The position numbers and the translations under genes were made by a program. Positions 16,861-23,786 of a DNA stretch of 60,401 nucleotides are shown here, in pieces. Origin of the DNA: Anaerolineae bacterium. GTDB lineage: Bacteria; Chloroflexota; Anaerolineae; 4572-78; J111. The stretch lies in NCBI GenBank assembly GCA_020433805.1, contig JAGRBZ010000008.1:1-60401 (forward strand). Direction: 5' to 3'. Positions within the stretch are counted from its first letter, which is position 1; every line of letters starts with the position of its first letter. The notes under the pieces are model-generated. The model saw only the letters and a program-made list of their open reading frames with translations. It was not told where the DNA came from and made no database searches.

Positions 16861-19578
16861 AAGTGTACGACGTGTTTCTTCAATAAGTCGATCGCGTTGT
16901 TCAAACAAACGCGCATTTTGGATAGTATTAGCTGACTGAAGCGAAATCGACTCCAAAAGCGCAATTTCTGTTTGTTTAAAGCGGCGTTTGGGGGTGTGGT
17001 CATAGGCTTCAAGCATGCCGATAACTTCATTTCTGAGCATAATCGGCACTAAAATCATAGCCGTACCGCCGTGTGATTTTAGATAGTTAAACTCCCAACT
17101 GCCATCATCAGGAGCGTCGATGTACCAAGATTGGGCCTGTTTCGTGGTTAAAATTTTCTTCCAACTGGCAAAATCTGTTATGTCGAATCGCTCACCCTGA
17201 TCGCTTTGAAATTGCGCTCCTTCTCGAACATAATCGCTAATAATATAAATAACTTTGTTATCCTCAACAAGACTAACAACACACTCGGCAACGTTTAACA
17301 TTTGTGCCGTTTTCTTTGTTAAAATGTTGGTTGCTTCACGTATATCGAGCGTACCACCAAGCTGAGTGCCAATTTTATAAATTTGCTGCTGTTCTGATAG
17401 CCGATGTTGAATTTGCTCGAAGAGACGCGTATTTGAGATGGCGGCTGTAATCTGGTTGGCCATAATTTGCAGTGTTTCAATGTCTTCATCAGAGAATGCG
17501 TTCGGCTCTACACTTTGTACATCGAGCGCGCCGATAACGACACCCCGTAAAACTAATGGCAGCGCCATTTCTGAGCGCGTATTGGGTAATAAAGGATTTT
17601 CAAAGTGGACAGCGTCTTCCCCAACATCAAGGGCAATTCTGGGTTCGGCATGTTGGGTGCAATACCCAACAATCGAATTACTGCCAACGCCCAATTTGTG
17701 GGGACGTTCAACCATGATTTTGCCTACCTCGCCGGTTGAGGCTCGAACCACAGCCCATTCGCGAGCATCATCCAGAAGGAAAATGGAGACATGATAGAAA
17801 CCAAATCGATCGCGGATGAGATTAACCGTTTGGTTGAGAACGTCACCTAGCTCTGTTAATCCGGTCACCGTCTCGCCGACCATAGCCACGGCCCTGAGCC
17901 GGTCGGCCCGAAGCTCGGTCTGCCTCAACAGGCGGCGATTTTGGATGCTGATAGCGATTTGATCGGCCATGGCTCGTGCCAGATCAATTTCTCGATGGGT
18001 GAAATCGCGATTTTCTCTAACCGCGTCAGCACCAATCCAACCGATGGTTTCACCACGAATAATCATAGGCGCTTGCAAAATTGATTTAATCGACAGGTTT
18101 TTATTGAATGTTACGAAATGATCAACTTGGTCATCATGATCAACGTCGACACTGATAAACGGCCGGCCGGCTAAAAGCGTTTTTTGGTACGGAAGGCTAG
18201 CATCAATAGGAAACTTGAGCATTTCAATATTTTGCAACTCGCCATTTTCAAGATACGCCATGAGTTTTCCTGTTTTGCGATCCGGCGAAATCAAGGTTAC
18301 TCCACCTTGGTCTAAACCCAGGCTATATACAAATTCGACAAGCGATTTTTCTAATATCTCTTGAAGATCCGCAGCTCCGGCCAAAACACGACCGGCACGG
18401 TAGAGGGTTTGCGTTTCCGCCAATGCCTCTTGAGTACGTTTTTTCTGGAGCGTGCTTCCTATAGCAATCGTAGTTTGGTTACATAAGGCCCGATAGAGAT
18501 CTAATTCGCGTTCCGTAAAGGTATGTGTGTCTTGATATTCTATTGAAAGCAAGCCGATGACATTACTACGCGTTACAAGGGGGTTGATCATCGCGCTCTC
18601 GGTTTGAAATTGGGAAAAAAGCTCTCGCTCTTTATTCGTCAGGCGGCCGCTCGTGCTAATATTTTCAATAAAAAATGCTTCTCGATTAATAACAAGGTTA
18701 TGAAAAATAGGGTAATCAGTAATTTTGAGGCGCAGTTGATCATCTTTAGGAAGATTAAGGCGCGGGTTTTTGTCGGTACTAAAGACAATCTGGGCATAGA
18801 CCGGCAAGTTGTCTTTACCTATCTCTTCGCACATATACAAAACACAGTGATCAGCGCCAGTATGGATAATGCTATGTACAAGCGCGTCATAAATATCGTC
18901 CAGGTCGTCTGCCGCGCCAAGTCTGCGACTGATATCTAGCATAAGGTGTGTTTCGTGTAGACTTGTTTTTATCTCTCTAACATGGGTGGCTTTTTCTAGT
19001 GCAGCAGCAGCTTGTGGAATAATAGTCTGTAAAAGCGAAGCATGGTGTTGTGTAAAATAGAAGGGTTGGTGATGTCCAAAAATAACTGCCCCAGGCCAAT
19101 CAGGATCAACAACAAGAGGGATGCATATTAAAGAATGGATTGAAGAGTCAAGATAATCTACTGCGTGGGGATAATCTTGCTGAATGTCGGGGACGATAAG
19201 GATTTTGTTGTCAGCTAAAGCATCGGGTATTGGACCATCACTTACCGCTTTTACAACAAGTAGTTCTTGTTCGTTAAGATCGCGTTGTTTTCTATCGGGA
19301 AGAGAACTATTGAAGTGAAAATGGTCAGCATCTATCAGGAGATAAACTTCGCTTACTGAGGCACCGATCTGTTTTGCTAAGTTGATGACAATGGTTGTAA
19401 CAGCCTCTATATCAAGATTGGCTGTATTAAGGGCGGTGTTAACATCGTAAAGTAAGCTGGCTCTATCGCGTTCAGCAGTGATTTGTTGCAACTGCGCATT
19501 GGTCTGGTCTAACGTCCGAGTAAGTTCGGTTACTTGAGCTTTTAACTGCTCAACCAAATCTTGATTATTATTACTCAT
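15067..19578 (-). CDS. GAF-array protein without a kinase domain
   Basis: A 1503-residue soluble protein consisting of an N-terminal coiled coil (about 1-40), eight complete GAF domains and a ninth half domain, then a short basic, Asn/Gln-rich tail. Linker helices between domains have the form IQNxRLLxQT. Two of its GAFs (the fourth and seventh) belong to a subtype with RIALDVGEDAV and SEMALP motifs that recurs in the two following genes. No output domain of any kind is visible. GAF domains usually bind small ligands such as cyclic nucleotides, tetrapyrroles or amino acids, or mediate dimerisation; nothing here lets me choose. ATG start at 19578; the ribosome site is weak. It is followed by the PAS/GAF protein with a 5-base gap. 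Confidence 0.87.
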   Translation of the reverse strand: MSNNNQDLVEQLKAQVTELTRTLDQTNAQLQQITAERDRASLLYDVNTALNTANLDIEAVTTIVINLAKQIGASVSEVYLLIDADHFHFNSSLPDRKQRDLNEQELLVVKAVSDGPIPDALADNKILIVPDIQQDYPHAVDYLDSSIHSLICIPLVVDPDWPGAVIFGHHQPFYFTQHHASLLQTIIPQAAAALEKATHVREIKTSLHETHLMLDISRRLGAADDLDDIYDALVHSIIHTGADHCVLYMCEEIGKDNLPVYAQIVFSTDKNPRLNLPKDDQLRLKITDYPIFHNLVINREAFFIENISTSGRLTNKERELFSQFQTESAMINPLVTRSNVIGLLSIEYQDTHTFTERELDLYRALCNQTTIAIGSTLQKKRTQEALAETQTLYRAGRVLAGAADLQEILEKSLVEFVYSLGLDQGGVTLISPDRKTGKLMAYLENGELQNIEMLKFPIDASLPYQKTLLAGRPFISVDVDHDDQVDHFVTFNKNLSIKSILQAPMIIRGETIGWIGADAVRENRDFTHREIDLARAMADQIAISIQNRRLLRQTELRADRLRAVAMVGETVTGLTELGDVLNQTVNLIRDRFGFYHVSIFLLDDAREWAVVRASTGEVGKIMVERPHKLGVGSNSIVGYCTQHAEPRIALDVGEDAVHFENPLLPNTRSEMALPLVLRGVVIGALDVQSVEPNAFSDEDIETLQIMANQITAAISNTRLFEQIQHRLSEQQQIYKIGTQLGGTLDIREATNILTKKTAQMLNVAECVVSLVEDNKVIYIISDYVREGAQFQSDQGERFDITDFASWKKILTTKQAQSWYIDAPDDGSWEFNYLKSHGGTAMILVPIMLRNEVIGMLEAYDHTPKRRFKQTEIALLESISLQSANTIQNARLFEQRDRLIEETRRTLDRTQTLYRISDDLATSTNIGHTFEAVLDEYLKLLGLSQGTIMLFNKATNSIKAQARFVNNQAVTPYLSIPIEEDKVYHFLKEHPTPLIIDDAQNHELVREILKERGHSNITSMLFIPFISREQLMGSLVVDVTHEGYTFDPSDIDIGEAIADQVTIFLENRHLLTEAQYRSERLQTASKVSQAASQILDIDELIDTSVNLIRDQFEFYYVGLFLVDEAGDWAVLEAGTGEAGKIQLAKKHKLKIGGESMIGWSIANRQARIALDVGEDAVHFQNPDLPNTHSEMALPMISHDKVIGALTVQSVERSAFSDEDITLLQTMADQLGSALANASLFENVEQAREQAENHLRETQTLQQLSQALSGTLKVEDVANAFFQSCSQLLDFDYVVLALVDEVRQEIRAVAGHNVTEEHIDRSSYSLDKDNILADVVRNERIETIIGWDDRLDRFIFEAAHQSNWGARVFIPITLRKRPMGVVEAGFKEKHIDTIPKYQVELLQTFIDQIALALESAQRYEAAQKAARREKIIREVTEKIQNAITVEDILKTTVSELGKIVGTSQAGINLGSGTTLSASQNKQKERIHHGKNKGGLPANVRNDEEI

Positions 19579-19686
19579 AACTGTTCGGTCCAGGATATGG
19601 TAAATTTCTTAGTTGTTAATGGACTTATCAAGGATGGTCTATCCTTACATATGACCAACCGTTTGTCTCGATAGTGGGATTTTTCT
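19579..19686 (-). other. 108-base spacer inside the signalling run
   Basis: This is the largest gap in the 0.15-21 kb gene run. It contains a six-base-pair inverted repeat, AAGGAT and ATCCTT around a five-base loop at about 19631-19647, without a following T-run. It is not a convincing terminator. It could affect mRNA processing or a secondary promoter; I cannot tell. Confidence 0.35.
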
Positions 19687-20145
19687 TTAGCCTTGATAGC
19701 CAAGATCCCACACAGACTCGCCTTGCAATATTTTGATAATTTGATCCGGGAATTTATCTGGATCGATAGGTTTGCCCAAAAAACCATCGAAACCTGAGCT
19801 TTTAGCCTTTTCCATTGTGGTTGGATTGGCGTCTGCCGTAACCGCTACGACCCGTGTTTTTGCGAAGCGTTGGTCATTGCGTAGTTTGGCTAAGGCATCA
19901 TAACCGTCTTCATAGGGGAGATGTAAATCCATTAAAACCAGGTCAACGCGAGGCATGGTATCGGCAAATTCTAAAACCTGCCAACCCGAGGCTTTCCACT
20001 CATAGCGTCGCACTCCAATAAAAGCTAATAGCCGAGCGATAAGAACCAAATTCTGCAAGTTGTCTTCAACAACCAGAACATAGGCATCTTTTGGATCAAT
20101 AGGTGTGTTTTGGGCTGAGTTTTCTACTATCGCTGTCTGTTTCAT
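19687..20145 (-). CDS. Stand-alone receiver (single-domain response regulator)
   Basis: A 152-residue protein that is a single receiver domain after a 20-residue polar N-terminal extension. VVEDN (residues 26-30) gives the acidic pocket, D73 in LVLMDLHLPYEDG is the phosphoacceptor, VTAD holds the switch Thr, and GKPID carries the conserved Lys-Pro. There is no output domain. An inserted segment between beta2 and alpha2 (GVRRYEWKASGWQV) is slightly unusual. Its start overlaps the stop of the preceding receiver gene by four bases (ATGA type), so the two are very likely translationally coupled. By family analogy (DivK, CheY, Spo0F) it would act as a phosphoryl shuttle or protein-binding switch. 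Confidence 0.88.
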   Translation of the reverse strand: MKQTAIVENSAQNTPIDPKDAYVLVVEDNLQNLVLIARLLAFIGVRRYEWKASGWQVLEFADTMPRVDLVLMDLHLPYEDGYDALAKLRNDQRFAKTRVVAVTADANPTTMEKAKSSGFDGFLGKPIDPDKFPDQIIKILQGESVWDLGYQG

Positions 20146-20522
20146 GCGTTCTTTCCCCTTAAAAAGTTTTCAACCAGTGTTGGTAATTCGTCGATATCAA
20201 TTGGCTTCGATATAAATCCATCGCAACCAGCCCGAAATACATGCTCACGATCTTTTTTCATTACATTGGCTGTCATCGCAATAACCGGGATATGAGCCGT
20301 TGATTGATTATTTTTTAACGTGTCGGTAATTTCGTAACCATCAATGTCTGGTAGATTGATGTCGGTTATAATCATATCCGGATAGTTTTCAAGAGCCTTG
20401 GTTAACCCTTCTCGCCCCGTTTTGGCAGGAATAACCTCGTATCCCTCAATTTCTAAAACCCTTTGAACCAGTGTCATATTATCGGGGTTGTCTTCTATAT
20501 AAAGAATTTTAGCTTTACCCAT
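20142..20522 (-). CDS. Stand-alone receiver, DivK-like
   Basis: A 126-residue pure receiver domain: ILYIEDN with acidic residues E10 and D11, phosphoacceptor D54 in MIITDINLPDIDG, MTAN for the switch Thr, and SKPID for Lys-Pro. It closely resembles the receiver at the N-terminus of the kinase at 880-2181 (both have ILYI, AGCDG, KPID). There is no output domain. It overlaps the next receiver gene by four bases and follows the first receiver by 28 bases. It is probably an intermediate in the phosphorelay formed by this gene run. Confidence 0.9.
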   Translation of the reverse strand: MGKAKILYIEDNPDNMTLVQRVLEIEGYEVIPAKTGREGLTKALENYPDMIITDINLPDIDGYEITDTLKNNQSTAHIPVIAMTANVMKKDREHVFRAGCDGFISKPIDIDELPTLVENFLRGKNA

Positions 20523-20550
20523 GTAGGAAATGCCTCCTTGCCTAATGCGG

Positions 20551-20982
20551 TTAGCCTTTATTTTTGGCTATCGGGTTGGTAATGTTGTCTTGGATACTGG
20601 TTACTAAAGTATCGTAAACCAGTTTTCTCAGTTGGGCGGTTGGAAAAGGTTTGGTGAGGTATCCGTCAACCATAAGGTTCTGAGCTTCCATTTTGACTTC
20701 TTGCGAACCAAAAGCGGTCATAAGGACAATTTTAATATCCGGATGCATTGAGCGTGCAACTTCAGCAAGTGTAAAGCCGCTGATGCCTGGCATATTTAAG
20801 TCGCTGATAAGAAGATCGTAACGGTTGTACGTGAGTTTTTTGAGCGCGTCTTCTCCGGAAGAGGCAATATCCACGTGAAACGCGCTATCCATCTCTTCCA
20901 AATCTTTCTTTAAGAAAAAGATCAGGGTTGACTCATCATCAACAACAAGAATTCGCTTGGCCCGGCCCGACTGACTTAGCAT
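20551..20982 (-). CDS. Stand-alone receiver, first gene of the long signalling run
   Basis: A 143-residue receiver: ILVVDDE (11-17), phosphoacceptor D61 in LLISDLNMPGISG, LMTAFGS for the switch Thr, and LTKPFP for Lys-Pro, plus a short C-terminal helix and polar tail. It has no output domain. The ATG at 20982 has a good ribosome site (AAGGAG about 8 bases upstream). It is the first gene after a promoter candidate at 21031-21060 and a perfect 17-base palindrome at 21065-21081, so it probably opens the transcript that runs to maf. Confidence 0.9.
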   Translation of the reverse strand: MLSQSGRAKRILVVDDESTLIFFLKKDLEEMDSAFHVDIASSGEDALKKLTYNRYDLLISDLNMPGISGFTLAEVARSMHPDIKIVLMTAFGSQEVKMEAQNLMVDGYLTKPFPTAQLRKLVYDTLVTSIQDNITNPIAKNKG

Positions 20983-21030
20983 AGGGTTTGCTCCTTTGAG
21001 GTGCTTAAACTGGCCTATGCATTTTAATAT

Positions 21031-21060
21031 ATCATAAATCGGAACCCTTTGTGATTACAA
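21031..21060 (-). promoter_or_regulatory. Sigma70-type promoter candidate for the receiver/GAF/kinase run
   Basis: In the minus-strand sense there is TTGTAA (21055-21060), an 18-base spacer and TATGAT (21031-21036). It lies about 50 bases upstream of the first receiver's start codon. No other good promoter lies between the winged-helix regulator gene and the receivers. Confidence 0.5.
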
Positions 21061-21064
21061 GTTC

Positions 21065-21081
21065 GTTACAATTATTGTAAC
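21065..21081. promoter_or_regulatory. Perfect palindrome, operator candidate
   Basis: GTTACAATTATTGTAAC is an exact 8-base inverted repeat around one central base. It sits four bases upstream of the -35 box of the candidate promoter, a usual place for an activator, and directly after the gene of a winged-helix response regulator that could bind it. There is no T-run, so it is not a terminator. Confidence 0.5.
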
Positions 21082-21091
21082 TTTTCATCTA

Positions 21092-21793
21092 TTATGATTG
21101 TAGTAAATAGCGCCCTCCGGCAATGGTCATGATATATTTCGGATCGGCAGGATCAATTTCGAGCTTGTGCCGGAGGCGGTGGATATGAACTCTGGCGATA
21201 GCCCGGGCGTCTGCTTCGGTAGCTTCATAACCCCGTACTATTTTCACCAGCTTGATCGAACTAATGGCTGTATCCGGTTGAGCCATAAGGGTGTTTAGAA
21301 TATCAAATTCTGTAGGGGTTAAGTTGATCACCTCTCCTGCCCGAGTAACCTGGCGCGAGGCTTTGTTGATGCGCAGATCTCTAACCGCTAAAATTTCTGA
21401 GCTGTGATTGAGCGTGTTTGGCTCGGTTGCTTGTTGAGCAATAGCATCAGCGACGCTGGTTAGTAGTTCTGTCGTGTCACAAGGTTTGATGAGGTAGTCG
21501 TGAGCGCCCTGTCTCAGGGCTTCAATGGCAGAATTAACGGTGGCGTTTCCCGTCAGGATGATGACACTGGTCTGCGGCTCATGTTGGCGCAGGTGGCGCA
21601 TAATATCGAGTCCGTCCATACCATCGGCCAGGCGCAAATCAACCAATGCAACATCGAAATGATCTTGTGTGATCAACCCCATAGCCTCTCGCCCATCGGC
21701 CGCTTCGATGACCTGATAGCCATCTTCCTGAAGCCGCAGACGGAGAAAGTATCTGAGCGTGTGTTCGTCCTCGACTACAAGAATTTTATGCAT
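21092..21793 (-). CDS. OmpR/PhoB-type response regulator
   Basis: A 233-residue response regulator. The receiver (1-122) has VVEDE, phosphoacceptor D52 in VALVDLRLADGMDG, LTGN and IKPCD. Residues about 135-233 form a Trans_reg_C winged helix (INLTPTEFDILNTLM, then ARVHIHRLRHKLE, IMTIAGGRYLL), the usual DNA-binding end of OmpR-family proteins. The receiver itself (ALRQGAHDYLIKP) resembles those of the NtrC class, a mixed look common in Chloroflexota. The start codon overlaps the 3' end of the kinase gene by eight bases, which indicates coupling and marks that kinase as the likely partner. It is one of only two DNA-binding regulators in the window. The palindrome just downstream is a possible target. 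Confidence 0.9.
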   Translation of the reverse strand: MHKILVVEDEHTLRYFLRLRLQEDGYQVIEAADGREAMGLITQDHFDVALVDLRLADGMDGLDIMRHLRQHEPQTSVIILTGNATVNSAIEALRQGAHDYLIKPCDTTELLTSVADAIAQQATEPNTLNHSSEILAVRDLRINKASRQVTRAGEVINLTPTEFDILNTLMAQPDTAISSIKLVKIVRGYEATEADARAIARVHIHRLRHKLEIDPADPKYIMTIAGGRYLLQS

Positions 21794-23747
21794 TCTCCTG
21801 TGTCCTCTGGTGTATAGGCAGCTTTATAACAAAATGCGTGCCTTGGTCGGATAGGTTGTTGATGATAATTGTTCCGTGGTGTGCTTCAATTATTTGGCGG
21901 GCAATGCTAAGACCCAAACCGGTCCCTTTTGTTTTGGTCGTAAAAAAGGGTTCGAATATTCTAGTTTGGATATTGGCAGGAATACCTGGCCCGGAATCGG
22001 CAATCGATATAAGAATTTCCTGAGCCTGTGGCGATGCGAGTCCCCCGCTCAGTTCAATTTTGCCACCGTTCGTCATCGCTTGAATGGCATTTAAGACCAG
22101 GTTGTTAAAAACCTGTTCCAATCGTTGGCTATCCACTTCAACAATGGGTAGATTGTCATCAAAGGTGCAGGTGATTTCTATCTGTTTGGCAGCAGCCTGT
22201 GGTTGGCTGCGCTGCACAACCTTCTTGATGATGCCTGATACGGTTTCGGGCGAGAAATTGAGTTGCAATGGGCGAGCGACAAATAGAATATCTTCCAGGA
22301 TGCGATTCACCCGTTGAATTTCGCCCTGAACCAGGGCCGCGCCTTCCGCTTCGACCGAGTCGTTGGAAAAATTGCGAGTAAGATATTCAACGCCGGCTGC
22401 GATACCGGCAATGGGGTTGCGAATTTCATGGGCTACCACGGCCGACATCTCGCCCAATGCAGCCAGTCGATCCAGGCGGCGTCGTTCTGCTTCTAACGTT
22501 TTGATTTCGCTCAGGTCTTCTATTACGCTTACAACGCCGGCCGCTGCCAGCCGGTTTTCTTCCACAAGAGGAGCCGTACTAATTGAAATCGGTAGGTGAT
22601 GCCCATCCCGATGTTGCAGCGTGATTTCTTGGCGCGACTGGGCCGTACTGCTGCTGCGGGTTGCCTCGATAATGTCGATGAACTTATCGGCCTGTTTCAT
22701 TGTGGCCTGGAGAGGTCTATTGAGAATTTCATCGGTGGTATAACCCAGCATGCTTGCCGCCGCCGGATTGAAGACGGTCACACGATTATGTTTATCAACA
22801 GCAATAAGGCCGTTGGTCATATTTTGAATGATGTCTTCATTAAAAGAGCGCAGCGTTTCTGTTTGTTGGAAAAGCTGTACGTTTTCGATAATCATCGTTA
22901 GCTGGCCGGCCAGTACCGATAGCAGATCTAAGCTGATCTGCCCAAAAGGGCCGGTTTGGCCGTTATCGCCGGTTTCAGCCGTTAAAATTCCGGCTAAATT
23001 CCCTTTGATCATCAGGGGCAGGGCTGCTCCTACAATATTAGGGTAACCGGTATGCTCCTTGAGTAGCTCACCGTTTGTTGTCACCCAAACCGGTTGGTCA
23101 GTTTGCAGCACGCGCTCGATGGCCCGGCTCGGTAGGTGGGAGACTTCTTCTGCCTTACAGACAACCGCCGCTTCTTCAAGACACTTTAATTGCCCATTGC
23201 CGTTGGCCTGCGGATTAGATTGATATTGTTGCCACGACATCCTTTGCGCCCCAATCGCTTTGGCCGAAATGTCGAGAACCCGCTTTGCCAGAGAAACCTC
23301 GCCTCCCGAAATCTGTAACATCTGGTTGATTTCTAACAGCGGCAGCAACGTTTGCAGTCGTAAACTATCACGCAATAGAGCACGACGCCGTAGGTTTTCT
23401 TTGATAGTCCCGATCAAATCCTCCGGCTCGAAGGGTTTCATTAAGAAGCCCTGTGCGCCGAGCCGAATAGCTTCGATGGCATCTTCCATCGTGCCGTAGC
23501 CGGTAATCAAAACAACCGTAATATGGGGGTCTATCTCCTTTGCAATTTTAAGGAGCTTCAGACCGTCGATTTTGGGCATTTTGATATCGGTTAAAAGCAA
23601 ATCAAACGTTTCCTGTTTCAACAGAGCCGGAACCAGAGCACTCTCCGTTCTGCCGGAAACATCAAACCCTTCTCTTTCTAGAATGCGGGTGCAAGAGCGA
23701 ACAACGCCTTTTTCGTCATCTACAATTAAAATTCTCTCATTTGCCAT
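21786..23747 (-). CDS. REC-GAF-PAS histidine kinase (NtrB-like transmitter)
   Basis: A 653-residue soluble hybrid. Receiver at 1-125 (phosphoacceptor D54 in LLLTDIKMPKIDG, MKPFEPED), a GAF-like domain at about 140-305, a PAS domain at about 310-430 (NGLIAVDKHNRVTVFN), and an NtrB-type transmitter with H440 (VVAHEIRNPIAG), N box NNLVLNAIQAM, DSGPGIPANIQ and GTGLGLSIARQ. There is no membrane segment. The ATG at 23747 has AAGGAT upstream. It is placed between a GAF kinase (39-base gap) and the winged-helix regulator (8-base overlap). The N-terminal receiver could accept phosphate from the upstream kinase, giving a two-kinase cascade onto one regulator. That step is inferred. Confidence 0.9.
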   Translation of the reverse strand: MANERILIVDDEKGVVRSCTRILEREGFDVSGRTESALVPALLKQETFDLLLTDIKMPKIDGLKLLKIAKEIDPHITVVLITGYGTMEDAIEAIRLGAQGFLMKPFEPEDLIGTIKENLRRRALLRDSLRLQTLLPLLEINQMLQISGGEVSLAKRVLDISAKAIGAQRMSWQQYQSNPQANGNGQLKCLEEAAVVCKAEEVSHLPSRAIERVLQTDQPVWVTTNGELLKEHTGYPNIVGAALPLMIKGNLAGILTAETGDNGQTGPFGQISLDLLSVLAGQLTMIIENVQLFQQTETLRSFNEDIIQNMTNGLIAVDKHNRVTVFNPAAASMLGYTTDEILNRPLQATMKQADKFIDIIEATRSSSTAQSRQEITLQHRDGHHLPISISTAPLVEENRLAAAGVVSVIEDLSEIKTLEAERRRLDRLAALGEMSAVVAHEIRNPIAGIAAGVEYLTRNFSNDSVEAEGAALVQGEIQRVNRILEDILFVARPLQLNFSPETVSGIIKKVVQRSQPQAAAKQIEITCTFDDNLPIVEVDSQRLEQVFNNLVLNAIQAMTNGGKIELSGGLASPQAQEILISIADSGPGIPANIQTRIFEPFFTTKTKGTGLGLSIARQIIEAHHGTIIINNLSDQGTHFVIKLPIHQRTQENA

Positions 23748-23786
23748 GAGATGATCCTTCGTAGTCAGATATCGAATTATTATGAG

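Noticed and set aside
19575..19787. A 70-residue open frame overlapping the free receiver gene
   Set aside because: It overlaps the receiver in another frame, has no motif and no ribosome site.
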